Source: Bifidobacteriaceae bacterium (GTDB taxonomy: Bacteria > Actinomycetota > Actinomycetes > Actinomycetales > WQXJ01). Taken from it: a stretch of 23,853 nt of DNA. Location of the stretch: positions 1-23,853 of the forward strand of contig JAISCU010000261.1 in NCBI GenBank assembly GCA_031265345.1, in the 5' to 3' direction. Both the position numbers and the translations under genes were made by a program. Within the stretch, counting starts at the first letter, position 1, and every line of letters begins with the position of its first letter. Positions 1 through 7,530 of the stretch are shown one piece after another. The notes below the pieces were generated by a model. That model made no database searches. It was not told where the DNA came from and was given only the letters and a program-made list of their open reading frames with translations.

Positions 1-156
1 TCAAGAATCAGTAAAGCTCATTAGGCGTCGTTACGCAGGCCAGACGCAGTTTGGTCGTGTGGTTGTATGTCACTGGGTATGGTCGGGTTGCGTCCAAAAC
101 GCGCCATAAACGCGCCACAGTCAGAACGCCCCACAGGGAGTCTTGTGCGGCGCGTC

Positions 157-168
157 TACACTTGGGGC
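157..168 (+). promoter_or_regulatory. Probable leaderless-promoter -10 box for the antitoxin gene
   Basis: TACACT at 157-162 fits the actinobacterial -10 pattern TANNNT and is followed by six bases and then the ATG at 169. No Shine-Dalgarno sequence precedes that ATG. This spacing would place the transcription start at or next to the start codon, giving a leaderless mRNA. No -35 box is evident. Confidence 0.4.
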
Positions 169-399
169 ATGGTGACGGAGGCTCTGCTGGCGCAGATCGA
201 GGCCCTGCCGGTGGACGAGCGGGTGGAGTTGTCAGCGTATCTTGACCGGAGCATCGAGGCCGAGGCCCGCGGCGACGAGTTGAGCCAGTCCACCAAGGAC
301 CTGCTGGACGGCCGCCTGGCCGCGATGGAGGCCCGGCCCGATGCCGCCCGCCCGCTTGAGGACGTGATGGCGGACCTGGCGGAGCGCCACCGGCTTTGA
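169..399 (+). CDS. Addiction-module antitoxin of the small unstable-antitoxin type (76 aa)
   Basis: This small acidic protein is the likely antitoxin that neutralises the ParE-like toxin encoded next to it. The N-terminal stretch, with ALLAQIEALPVDERVELSAY, has the usual pattern of the 'addiction module' antitoxin family (Unstab_antitox): a helix, a short Pro-centred turn and a second helix. The C-terminal half is charged and likely wraps the toxin. The frame is open upstream to 67, but the ATG at 169 gives the family's normal 70-80 aa length and sits 6 nt behind a TANNNT box. Its stop overlaps the toxin start by 4 nt (396-399), which implies translational coupling and the classic antitoxin-first order. 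Family assignment is by sequence pattern only. Confidence 0.75.
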   Translation: MVTEALLAQIEALPVDERVELSAYLDRSIEAEARGDELSQSTKDLLDGRLAAMEARPDAARPLEDVMADLAERHRL

Positions 400-713
400 G
401 CTACCCGGTCAGGGTCGAGCCCGAGGCAGAAGCCGACCTCGACGCGGCGCTGGGATACTACGCCGCCATCGGCAGGCGCTTGGCGTTGGCCCTGCACGAC
501 CAGTTCTACGCCACCGCCGACGCGCTCGGGACCTTCCCGAGCTCCCACCGCGCCATCTACAAAGATGTCCGCAGGGTGGGGCTACCGACCTACCCGTACC
601 TCGTCTACTACGTGGTGCGGGGCGGCGAGGTCAGAGTCATGGCCATGCTCCCCGAGCGGCAAGACCCCGGCAAGACCCGCCACGCCCTGGGCCGGCGGCT
701 CGGCTGGCGCTGA
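396..713 (+). CDS. RelE/ParE-family toxin (105 aa)
   Basis: This is likely the toxin of the pair. RelE-fold members cleave mRNA at the ribosome and ParE members poison gyrase; the sequence does not decide between them. It shows the family layout. An N-terminal strand (YPVRVEPEAEADLDAAL) leads into a helical hairpin, followed by PSSHRAIYKDVRRVGLPTYPY, the strand YLVYYVVRGGEVRVMAML and an Arg/His-rich end (PERQDPGKTRHALGRR). The start is TTG at 396, overlapping the antitoxin stop; no better start exists near it. Its 105 aa is normal for an intact toxin. The 278 bp that follow (714-991) separate it from a convergent gene and contain nothing I can name. Confidence 0.78.
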   Translation: MSYPVRVEPEAEADLDAALGYYAAIGRRLALALHDQFYATADALGTFPSSHRAIYKDVRRVGLPTYPYLVYYVVRGGEVRVMAMLPERQDPGKTRHALGRRLGWR

Positions 714-991
714 ACGCAGCAGCTCGGGCAGCCGGGCCGACGATTCTCGCCCTGGACACGAGTCGAACCGGAGCGGCCATCAGAGCTGGTCCCAGGACAT
801 CCGGCCAGAACCGCCGAGACCGATGGCGCCGACGGCGGCCCGGGCTTGGGGCGGTCTCGGGCAGCCTCCGGGCGGCGCGACTCTGGGTACAATGCCCCGA
901 ACGCCGCCGAAGCGGACCAGCCGAGTCGACCGGCCTGTGGACGTCTGTCCCCGGCCCGAACGCTCGCGCGATCGAAACCCACAACGGTCAG

Positions 992-2749
992 TCAGTAGGC
1001 GCCTTCGCCTTTGAAGACTACTCTCAGGGTTCGGAACAGCAATTGGAGATCGCCCAGGAAAGACCAATTCTCCACGTAATAGAGGTCGAGGCGAATCGAT
1101 TCAGTCCAATTCAGGTCGGAGCGGCCTGACACTTGCCACAACCCGGTGATGCCGGGCTTGACCAAGAAGCGTTGTGTGACCTGATCGTGCGTGTACTGGT
1201 CGACTTCCTCGGGCAGCGGCGGCCGCGGACCGACTAGAGACATGGAGCCAAGGAGGACGTTGATCAGCTGAGGGAATTCATCGATCGAGAAGCGTCTCAT
1301 CAGGCGCCCCAACGGTGTGATGCGCGGATCGTCGCGTATCTTGAAGAGGACCTCGTTGCCAGCGTCACGGTGGTCCTCCAGCGTCTCGACACGTTTGTCC
1401 GCGTCGGCCACCATGGATCGGAACTTCCAGATGGTGAATGTCGACCCATGCAGGCCGACCCGTTGCTGGCGGTAGAGAGCGGGACCCTCGGAAGTGAGCT
1501 TTATCAAGGCTGCGAGTATCAGTCCCGGAAGAGCCAGAACGAGGACTCCTGTTCCTGCAATGACCATGTCGAAAACCCGCTTTGCCCTGGCGCCTGGACC
1601 GGTGAAGTGCGGTGTCTCGACGTGCAATAGGTTCAGGCCGGCCACTGGACGGGTCGACAAGCGTGGCCCCGCTACGTCCAAGAGATCAGGCGCCATCACC
1701 AAATGCTCCCGTCCCGGCTCGAGTTCCCAGCTCAGCCGTCGGACGGAGCTTGCATCGAGGGTCGCGCCGCCTGCCACTATCAGGGAATCCGCCATTGCCC
1801 CGCGCATGGCGGCGATTGCCTCTGGCAGCGCCACGATGGGAACTCCAAGTTCAAGCAATTCGGCTGTGGCCCCTTCGTTCTCTGGCAGCGCTATGCACTG
1901 CACCGAATAACCAGAAGCGGGTGATCGCATCAATTCGGTGGCAATGACCGCAGCCTGTTTCGCAGATCCTGCCACAACGGCCCGTTGAGTGTAGAGCCCC
2001 TGTCGGCTTCGCTTGACGACGAGCCAAGAACGCCACATCTTCCGGTCGATGAGCAGAGCGGCCAGGCCAAGCGGAAACGCCAGCAGAATGTATCCGCGAG
2101 CCAGGTCGATCTTCCAGATCATCGCGATGATCGCCACCAGGCCGAACCAGGTGAACGATGCCGCGGCCACGCGGCTGTACTCGGCGGTGCCTTCTCCATA
2201 CAGAAGCGGATCGCGGGCCCCAGCGACCTCGAGGGCGAGTGCCCAGCCCGCGACGACGATCAACGAAATCCAGGGATACTCGACCCGCTGGCCGATCCCG
2301 ATTCTCGCGACCTCGCCCACCGTTCCGAACCAGATGAGCTCAGCGCCCAACACCGCCCAAATCACAGCCATCAAGTCCGTCAGCGCCAGTCGTCGCGAGT
2401 AGACGCGGCGCCACCCCGTCGCACTGCGCGGCGTTGGGTACGGGTGAGAGCCGGCCACCACGGACTTTGACCTAATCCGCATCAAAGAACCAAATGAGAC
2501 GAGCCACGCACCGGCCCCCAAGACCAACCAGATCTGAGCTGGCTGGTCGGCGAATAGCTGTCCCCAAGGGCGGTGCGCTGCGAATAGGCCCTCAAACGTG
2601 GGATGGAGGGATCGGAAGGTCCAGGCGGGAGCGATCAGCGCGACGAGCATGGTGGCCAGCAGAATTCCGGAGACGACGTAGAAGACCGGCCCAATTCTGA
2701 GGCGCCTGGATGGCAAAGCGGAATCCGCCCCCGCTTCAACGGACGCCAT
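992..2749 (-). CDS. Polyprenyl-phosphate sugar-1-phosphate transferase (WbaP/WcaJ-like exopolysaccharide initiator)
   Basis: It is predicted to move a sugar-1-phosphate from a UDP-sugar to undecaprenyl phosphate at the cytoplasmic membrane, the first step of exopolysaccharide or capsule repeat synthesis. The N-terminal ~240 aa contain about six hydrophobic segments (roughly 21-42, 72-92, 122-142, 159-177, 195-212, 217-234). A CoA-binding-like Rossmann region follows at 255-340. The catalytic bacterial-sugar-transferase domain at 389-585 begins with a membrane helix and carries KFRSM (442-446), SIDEFPQL with the Asp-Glu pair (490-491), VGPRP (506-510) and KPGITGLWQVSGR (531-543). At 585 aa it is slightly longer than usual because of extra N-terminal membrane segments. 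ATG at 2749 has a purine-rich tract about 14 nt upstream. No other polysaccharide gene lies in the window, so the sugar specificity is unknown. Confidence 0.88.
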   Translation of the reverse strand: MASVEAGADSALPSRRLRIGPVFYVVSGILLATMLVALIAPAWTFRSLHPTFEGLFAAHRPWGQLFADQPAQIWLVLGAGAWLVSFGSLMRIRSKSVVAGSHPYPTPRSATGWRRVYSRRLALTDLMAVIWAVLGAELIWFGTVGEVARIGIGQRVEYPWISLIVVAGWALALEVAGARDPLLYGEGTAEYSRVAAASFTWFGLVAIIAMIWKIDLARGYILLAFPLGLAALLIDRKMWRSWLVVKRSRQGLYTQRAVVAGSAKQAAVIATELMRSPASGYSVQCIALPENEGATAELLELGVPIVALPEAIAAMRGAMADSLIVAGGATLDASSVRRLSWELEPGREHLVMAPDLLDVAGPRLSTRPVAGLNLLHVETPHFTGPGARAKRVFDMVIAGTGVLVLALPGLILAALIKLTSEGPALYRQQRVGLHGSTFTIWKFRSMVADADKRVETLEDHRDAGNEVLFKIRDDPRITPLGRLMRRFSIDEFPQLINVLLGSMSLVGPRPPLPEEVDQYTHDQVTQRFLVKPGITGLWQVSGRSDLNWTESIRLDLYYVENWSFLGDLQLLFRTLRVVFKGEGAY

Positions 2750-2864
2750 CAGAGCACCTGCCTTTCCTCGTGATTACCATCTCCATATGCTGCAAAGGCC
2801 GAGTTGAAGTCTTGTCGCTGGCCCCTTCCCGGAGCCGTCTGGGGAACTGCCGAAACATTGCACT

Positions 2865-2881
2865 CTAAGCTACAGGCTTAG
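2865..2881. promoter_or_regulatory. Inverted repeat in the 2750-3144 intergenic region
   Basis: CTAAGC and GCTTAG (6-bp perfect arms, 5-bp spacer) lie about 115 bp upstream of the sugar-transferase start in an unusually AT-rich patch. This could be an operator for the minus-strand gene. The rest of the 395-bp gap holds one GGCATCGTSC motif (2942-2952) and the promoter of the next gene; no convincing ORF was seen. Confidence 0.3.
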
Positions 2882-2941
2882 CTCTATAGCCTCAAGATCG
2901 CACCGCGCAGGAAGGGCTGTCGTCGCCAGGCTTGGGCCGAC

Positions 2942-2952
2942 GGCATCGTGCG
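2942..2952 (+). repeat. Interspersed motif GGCATCGTSC, copy 1
   Basis: GGCATCGTGCG in the gap between the sugar-transferase gene and the AlbA-domain gene. It matches the core shared by the other intergenic copies in this window, at 4722, 7500, 10700, 13239, 14248, 19753 and (degenerate) 19963. Confidence 0.4.
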
Positions 2953-3066
2953 AAGGAGGGTCTGGAGGGGGAAAGCCGAACCACAGGGCCCGAGCCGCGC
3001 CCGGTGACGGCGCAAGTGACGCGGAGCGCATCGGATCGGGCCGCGGCCGGTCGATCGCCGGAACAC

Positions 3067-3121
3067 TTTACAGCACTCTACTTCCATTGTGTATAGTGTT
3101 AGAGTGTTCGGTCGAGTGTTC
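3067..3121 (+). promoter_or_regulatory. Promoter with repeated AGTGTT boxes upstream of the AlbA-domain gene
   Basis: TTTACA (3067-3072) and TATAGT (3092-3097) form a plausible -35/-10 pair with a 19-bp gap. Three AGTGTT boxes lie on and just after the -10 (3095-3100, 3103-3108, 3115-3120), two of them extended to AGTGTTC. An inverted copy, GAACACT, sits at 3061-3067 touching the -35. This spacing looks like an operator cluster. The downstream protein carries a winged helix and may be the regulator, but that is inference. Confidence 0.5.
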
Positions 3122-3144
3122 AGCGCACAGCAGGGGGCGGGGCG

Positions 3145-4656
3145 ATGAGCCTGCAGCGGTCCGCGGATGAGGCCGTTGTGCGGCTTCGGGATGCGGGCAC
3201 GGATCTCGCCGACGTTGAGGTCAAACGGGCGTCGGGTGGGATTCCGGGGTCGTTGGCCGAGTCCATCTCCGCGTTCTCCAATGGGACGGGCGGCATGGTC
3301 ATCTTAGGCCTCGACGAGGCTGCGAGATTCCGGCCCGTCGACGCCGACGCTGGACGGTTGGCAGACGGACTCGCTGGGTGCGGTCGAAACGCCATCGAGC
3401 CGGCGGTCCAGGCAGAGATCGACATACTCGAAGTCGACGGGTCCCACGTCGTGGCCGCCCGGATTCCGCCGGGCGACAAATTGCGGCTCCCCTACTTCGT
3501 GAGGGCGCAGGGACTGGAGAGCGGCTCATATCTGCGCAGCCACGACGGTGATCGGCACCTCACGTCCTACGAGGTCCACGCCCTGGTCGCAGGGCGCGGC
3601 CAGCCTCGCGAGGACAGCGAGGCGGTTGCCGGGGCCACGCTGAACGACCTGGACCCGGCCCTGACCGCCGATCTGATCGGGCGCCTCAGGGCAACCAGAG
3701 GCACAGTCTTCGCAGACGCCGAGGACACGGATGTGTTGAGGTTCGCGCAGGTGCTCGCGCGGGACCGGAGCTCCGCGACCCCCACTCTGGCGGGCCTGCT
3801 CGCGTTGGGTCGTTACCCGCAGCAGTTCTTCCCGCAACTGGATATCACGTTCGTCGCGTTCCCCACCACGCGGCCCGGAGCGGCGATGGCCGACGGCACC
3901 CGCTTCCTGGACAACGCGTCGCTCGACGGCCCGATCCCGGTGATGATCTCCCAAGCGCTCGCGGCGTTGCGTCGCAACATGACGCGGCGTGCCGTGGTCC
4001 AGGGGATCGGTCGCGAGGACCACTGGGAGTACCCCGAGGAAGTGGTGCGGGAACTGCTCGGCAACGCCGTCATGCACCGCGACTACCATCCGCTCGCTCG
4101 CGGCAGCCAGATTCGGGTCGAACTGTACCCCGACCGGCTCGAAGTCATCAGCCCCGGCGGCGTCTATGGGGACGTCCCGCCGGAAGCGTTGCTCCACGAG
4201 CCCGTGTCCTCCTCGCGGAACGCCACCCTCGCCAAGCTTCTGGAAGACGTAGCCTACCCCGGCACGCGGCGGACCGTCTGCGAGAACCGGGGGACCGGGC
4301 TGCTGGCGGTAGCGGACCTGGCGCGTCGGGCGGGTCTAGGCGAGCCTTCGGTCGCGAGTCGCATAACCGAGTTCCGGGTGACCGTGCGGGCACTCGGCGG
4401 CCCGGTGGACGACTCGGCCCCGGCGAGGAGGGGCAGCGGATCGCCGGACGGCCGGTCACGGGCGCTGTCCGGCGGAAAGCAGGCGTTGGTCTCCGCGCTG
4501 AGCGACGGGCCCATGACCTCGGTCGAACTCGCGGTCGCAACCGGATTGGCTGTGGGCACGGTCCGGCGTTACCTGAACGAGCTCGAGGCCGTCGGCGTGG
4601 TCCGGGCGACGGCGGCGAAGAAACGGAGCCCGTTCAACGCGTGGACCTTGGGTTGA
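3145..4656 (+). CDS. AlbA_2 (Schlafen-type) domain protein with GHKL ATPase and C-terminal wHTH
   Basis: It belongs to the widespread 'putative DNA-binding/ATP-binding' family (COG2865-like), often annotated as a transcriptional regulator or RecG-related and frequent in defence islands. The AlbA_2/Schlafen domain spans about residues 20-150, with the typical EVKRASGGIPGSLAESISAF and a GGMVILGL strand. A GHKL-type ATPase domain follows at ~295-415. Its N-box is ELLGNAVMHRDY (303-314), then EVISPGG (333-339), with a glycine lid ENRGTGL (380-386). A winged helix ends the protein at ~443-500 (MTSVELAVATGLAVGTVRRY), with a linker rich in Ser, Gly and Arg before it. The start ATG at 3145 follows a G-rich tract that could serve as a weak ribosome binding site. 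The gene is followed directly by a hairpin terminator, so it is transcribed alone. Its biochemical role is not settled for the family. Confidence 0.85.
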   Translation: MSLQRSADEAVVRLRDAGTDLADVEVKRASGGIPGSLAESISAFSNGTGGMVILGLDEAARFRPVDADAGRLADGLAGCGRNAIEPAVQAEIDILEVDGSHVVAARIPPGDKLRLPYFVRAQGLESGSYLRSHDGDRHLTSYEVHALVAGRGQPREDSEAVAGATLNDLDPALTADLIGRLRATRGTVFADAEDTDVLRFAQVLARDRSSATPTLAGLLALGRYPQQFFPQLDITFVAFPTTRPGAAMADGTRFLDNASLDGPIPVMISQALAALRRNMTRRAVVQGIGREDHWEYPEEVVRELLGNAVMHRDYHPLARGSQIRVELYPDRLEVISPGGVYGDVPPEALLHEPVSSSRNATLAKLLEDVAYPGTRRTVCENRGTGLLAVADLARRAGLGEPSVASRITEFRVTVRALGGPVDDSAPARRGSGSPDGRSRALSGGKQALVSALSDGPMTSVELAVATGLAVGTVRRYLNELEAVGVVRATAAKKRSPFNAWTLG

Positions 4657-4684
4657 CGGCACCGGTTCGGTGCTTGCGGTGCCG
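4657..4684 (+). terminator. Stem-loop directly after the AlbA-domain gene
   Basis: CGGCACCG (4657-4664) and CGGTGCCG (4677-4684) form a perfect 8-bp stem with a 12-nt loop starting on the base after the stop codon. An alternative inner hairpin, GCACCG-GTT-CGGTGC (4659-4673), overlaps it. There is no T tract, which is common for GC-rich actinobacterial terminators. Confidence 0.55.
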
Positions 4685-4697
4685 GTGGCGCATGCGC

Positions 4698-4737
4698 TGG
4701 GCGACGCGGAGCCGAGTGGGCGGCATCGTCCAACGGG
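4698..4737 (+). repeat. Interspersed GGCATCGTSC element, copy 2 (long form)
   Basis: The core GGCATCGTCCA is at 4722-4732. The preceding GCGGAGCCGA and the trailing CAACG are also shared with the copy at 7478-7513, so these two form a repeat of nearly 40 bp with only a few differences. It lies between the AlbA-domain gene and the restriction-enzyme candidate. Confidence 0.5.
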
Positions 4738-4840
4738 CGACGGCAAGTGGAGCGCTGACCGGTGGACCTGCCGATTCGGGGGAGACGACCAGCAGTGCGA
4801 CCAACTGTCGGCGCCGACGGCCCATGACCGACCCAAGACC

Positions 4841-4852
4841 TATGCTATTGAT
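4841..4852 (+). promoter_or_regulatory. Probable leaderless-promoter -10 box for the endonuclease candidate
   Basis: TATGCT (4841-4846) fits TANNNT and is followed by six bases and then GTG at 4853. No Shine-Dalgarno sequence is present. The arrangement matches that at 157-169 and decides the start of the next gene. Confidence 0.45.
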
Positions 4853-5974
4853 GTGAACCCGCCGGACGGCACCGCGAAGCTGGATGACTACCAAGGGATG
4901 CTTGGGCTGCCTGAGGGCTTCGCCGGGCGCCGGCGTCCTCCGCAGAGCGATAAGGTCCGGACTGTCATGGAACTGCGCCGCCAGCAGCCCAGACGCGGCT
5001 CCCTCCTGGGGGTGTTGATGGCTTATGTGGCGGTGGCGGAGGACCTTCTGGCCGCGGTAGGCGCAGAGCGCCAGGACGGTGTGCTGGCCGCGCACCCGCC
5101 GCTCCAGGAGAGCGGTGGCCGCCGGCTCAACTCGTTGACGCTGCAAGTCGGGGAGCGCACGGTGTCGCTCAGGAGCTACTACAACTTGGTCGAACGAGTG
5201 ATCCGCCACGAGCTCCACCGGTTGGGCTACCCGAACTCGGCTCCCTACGCCACGGGGCTCTGGTCGCAGCACCGCGCCGAATTCGAGTTGGTCGCTGCTA
5301 TGAGCCCTGGAGAGCGCACCCTGCTGATGGATCACCTGTGGGACGAGGTGCTGTCCCTGGAAGAAATGACAGGCGACGCCGACGCGCTCCGGGCGGTGAG
5401 GCCCTTCGAGAAGATCCTCGCCGAGTTTCCTGGCGGCCAGCGTGGCGAGCCTGGCGGCGCAGTGCTCCAAGGGTTGGCCTACGCCTATTACCGTGCTGAC
5501 AGCCCGAACGTCACTTTGCGCATATACAAGGTCGGGGCCGGGTCGAGCCGGGTCGGGGCGGCGGGCGACGTGGACGGCTGGATCGGCGACGAACTTGCTC
5601 TGAGCGTCGAGGTCAAAGACCTCGACATCGCTGACGATGATTTGTCCCAATTCGACCAGTTCACCAAACATCTTCAGCGTTGGCCCAACTGCACCGCGGT
5701 GGCCCTCGCCCGCTCGTTCACGGAAGATGCCGCCGAATGGCTCGCAGCGATGAGCATCCTCCCGTTGGACAGAGCCAGGATGGCCAGTAACGTCTCCTTC
5801 TGGGACGTGCCCAAACAACGACTGGCTGTTCGGGAACTGCTCTACTTCTTCGCTGTGGTGCAGGCCAACTCCGGGCTACTGAATCGGTTCAAGGACTTTT
5901 GTAGAGATGAGGGCCTCGGAGAGCCAGGAACGTCCCTCGCCCCAGTGCCCGATTCCGGGTCCGCGCCGGAATAG
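4853..5974 (+). CDS. Candidate type II restriction endonuclease, PD-(D/E)XK fold (373 aa)
   Basis: I do not recognise a named family. The C-terminal half has a likely PD-(D/E)XK nuclease core: a strand, then Asp residues at about 239, 241 and 246, then ELALSVEVKD with the Glu-X-Lys triad at 253-255. It is followed by DDDLSQFDQFTKH and the strand TAVALA. The N-terminal half is predominantly helical (for example SLRSYYNLVERVIRHELHRL) and could contact DNA. The frame is open upstream to 4670, but GTG 4853 is preferred because it follows a TANNNT box by 6 nt and the extra N-terminal residues are low-quality sequence that includes the GGCATCGTSC repeat. It faces a DNA methyltransferase tail-to-tail across a shared terminator, a common restriction-modification layout. 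The nuclease role is inferred from motif and context; the recognition site is unknown. Confidence 0.62.
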   Translation: MNPPDGTAKLDDYQGMLGLPEGFAGRRRPPQSDKVRTVMELRRQQPRRGSLLGVLMAYVAVAEDLLAAVGAERQDGVLAAHPPLQESGGRRLNSLTLQVGERTVSLRSYYNLVERVIRHELHRLGYPNSAPYATGLWSQHRAEFELVAAMSPGERTLLMDHLWDEVLSLEEMTGDADALRAVRPFEKILAEFPGGQRGEPGGAVLQGLAYAYYRADSPNVTLRIYKVGAGSSRVGAAGDVDGWIGDELALSVEVKDLDIADDDLSQFDQFTKHLQRWPNCTAVALARSFTEDAAEWLAAMSILPLDRARMASNVSFWDVPKQRLAVRELLYFFAVVQANSGLLNRFKDFCRDEGLGEPGTSLAPVPDSGSAPE

Positions 5975-6018
5975 CCTCGCGGGGCGGCTCGCGTATCGCG
6001 CCCCGCCAAGGTGCGAGG
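5975..6018. terminator. Bidirectional terminator between endonuclease candidate and methyltransferase
   Basis: The 46-bp gap between the two convergent stops is almost filled by an inverted repeat. CCTCGC (5975-5980) pairs with GCGAGG (6013-6018), and inside it GCGGGGCG pairs with CGCCCCGC around a 12-nt loop. This can act as a terminator in both directions and would keep the convergent genes from producing long antisense transcripts. Confidence 0.65.
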
Positions 6019-6020
6019 GT

Positions 6021-7142
6021 TCATGCCACCTCGAACCGCGCCAATGCCGGGATGGCAGTGGCCGCCAACGAGAAATAGTCGTGGTTGATCTCGACACCGA
6101 CGCTCTCGTAGCCGACGGCTTCCGCTGCGGCAAGCGTCGATCCGGAGCCGGCGAAGGGGTCCAGCACCAATCCCTCCCCGAGCGGCAGGACGGCCCTGAC
6201 GACCTGCCGCATGAAGGCTTGAGGCTTGAGCGAGGGGTGAGGCGCGAGCCGCTTCTCTGCGGGTCTGGTCGGGTTGGAGGCGATTACGTCTCCGAACGGC
6301 AGGTCGTCGGAGATCCGACGAAGGCCGCCCGTCCCCCACCTGGCCAGGTTGGCTGCCACCGTGCCTTGGAGCGGCTTGCGGAACAGCAACCAGGGCTCCC
6401 ACTGGCTTCGTGGCATGACCGACACTTCTGCGAATTCGACATGGGCGTTCTTCGGCCTGTCTCCTCCCCGCATCGTCTGGACGAGCCGGATGACCTCTCC
6501 GCGCCGCTCAAGACCCGCGTTGTCGAGCGCGTAGGCGACGCGGTGGGAGAGCAGGGGGTTCGACGCGACCAGGACCTGGGCACCTGGCACGAGCTTGGGG
6601 TACAGCGCCTTCCCGAACGCGCGGAAGAAGCGCTCGAGGTCCGCGATTTCGCCGTCCCCCAACACGCTGAAGCGCGGCACTGGAGACCGGGGGTGCCCGT
6701 CGAACGAAGGAGGGATCCGCCAGACGCCGCCGCGCCCAGCGCGAAGCTTCTCCAATTGGCTGGGCTGGTATTCGATCAGCCCGTAGGGGGGGTCGGTCAC
6801 GACACCGTGGATGGAGCGGTCGGGCCGTTCGGCCAACCATTCGAACGAGTCCGCGTGATGGAGGGTCGCGCGGCCGTACTTGAACGGTGGGCTCATCTGC
6901 GCGTTGGCCCTGTCTGCGGACATCGCGGTGCCTCCGGCGAGGGTGTAAGTGCCCCGGTCGGCACGGCAGTACTCGTGCGGGGTCTTCAGTTGCAGACCCG
7001 ACCGAACCGAGGAGCGGGGCACGGGCCGCCCAAGGGTCCGCTCGACTCGACTCTGGATCTCGTCAAGACCCAACGGTGTGGGGTGCGCATCGCTCATGAC
7101 CGCGTGAATCGCGTCCCTCACCGTGCCGGGCGCCAATACCAT
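6021..7142 (-). CDS. DNA (adenine-N6 or cytosine-N4) methyltransferase, beta-type motif order, with N-terminal winged helix
   Basis: It is predicted to transfer a methyl group from S-adenosylmethionine to an exocyclic amino group in DNA and so protect the host from the facing nuclease candidate. The catalytic motif TDPPYG lies at ~116-121 and the AdoMet-binding motif DPFAGSGST at ~328-336, preceded by HPSLKPQ (302-308). This order marks the beta class, and DPPY favours N6-adenine. Residues ~8-70 look like a winged-helix (HARE-HTH-like) domain, which is less usual and could read DNA or regulate transcription. The start ATG at 7142 is supported by a perfect AGGAGG (complement of 7147-7152) four bases upstream; an open frame extends to 7265 but has no such signal. 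A TGACGTC/GACGTCA palindrome lies 26-41 bp upstream of the start. Confidence 0.9.
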   Translation of the reverse strand: MVLAPGTVRDAIHAVMSDAHPTPLGLDEIQSRVERTLGRPVPRSSVRSGLQLKTPHEYCRADRGTYTLAGGTAMSADRANAQMSPPFKYGRATLHHADSFEWLAERPDRSIHGVVTDPPYGLIEYQPSQLEKLRAGRGGVWRIPPSFDGHPRSPVPRFSVLGDGEIADLERFFRAFGKALYPKLVPGAQVLVASNPLLSHRVAYALDNAGLERRGEVIRLVQTMRGGDRPKNAHVEFAEVSVMPRSQWEPWLLFRKPLQGTVAANLARWGTGGLRRISDDLPFGDVIASNPTRPAEKRLAPHPSLKPQAFMRQVVRAVLPLGEGLVLDPFAGSGSTLAAAEAVGYESVGVEINHDYFSLAATAIPALARFEVA

Positions 7143-7167
7143 GGAACCTCCTATGTCGGTCAGTGTT

Positions 7168-7183
7168 TGACGTCTGGACGTCA
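7168..7183. promoter_or_regulatory. Palindromic candidate operator upstream of the methyltransferase
   Basis: TGACGTCTGGACGTCA has 7-bp perfect arms (TGACGTC/GACGTCA) around a TG spacer. It lies between the methyltransferase ribosome binding site and any upstream promoter. It is a good size for a dimeric regulator. The methyltransferase's own winged helix or an unseen controller could bind here; no separate controller gene was found. Confidence 0.45.
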
Positions 7184-7477
7184 TGCTATCAGGGATGTCG
7201 AACTCAGCCTGGAAATACGACGAAGCTTCTGCCATCTTGTCCGCGCCTTTCCTGCCCGGGATCACGCGCCTGTGGGAGTGTCACTCTAGCCTCGGTTCGG
7301 CCCCCGCGGCAGTGAATACGCGTCTGCCCTGTGGACAACGGTCCAGCGGAGAGGGGCGGCACCGGTCTTCCGGGTCCTGGGGTTGGCTGGCTCTGATCGA
7401 ACGTTGCGACTGGGCTTGCGCTCGGCACCGTCCGGCGCATGGCCCGGGAGCAGAGCTCCCCGAAGGTGGACGTGCGG

Positions 7478-7513
7478 GGCGATGCGGAGCCGACCGGGCG
7501 GCATCGTCCAACG
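7478..7513 (+). repeat. Interspersed GGCATCGTSC element, copy 3 (long form)
   Basis: The core GGCATCGTCCA is at 7500-7510, preceded by GCGGAGCCGA as in the copy at 4698-4737. These two copies bracket the restriction-modification genes. The rest of the 7143-7530 gap contains the palindrome at 7168 and a TGTGGACAA DnaA-box-like nonamer at 7330-7338; nothing else was seen. Confidence 0.5.
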
Positions 7514-7530
7514 AGTGAGGGGCTTCCACG

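Noticed and set aside
714..991. tRNA or small RNA in the gap after the toxin gene
   Set aside because: There is no cloverleaf pairing and no TTCGA-containing T-loop with matching arms; a GTCGAAC at ~763 lacks the surrounding structure.
4634..5818. Long minus-strand frame opposite the endonuclease candidate
   Set aside because: The composition is typical of a mirror frame in GC-rich DNA and there is no recognisable motif. The plus frame has a start signal, a terminator and a nuclease-like core.
6021..7289. Long plus-strand frame 5907-7289
   Set aside because: It is a shadow of the methyltransferase gene. Its protein is Arg/Pro/Gln-rich with no domain, while the minus strand carries all methyltransferase motifs.
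7330..7338. Chromosomal origin signal (TGTGGACAA)
   Set aside because: Only two isolated DnaA-box-like nonamers were found 10 kb apart, with no dnaA or dnaN and no box cluster.
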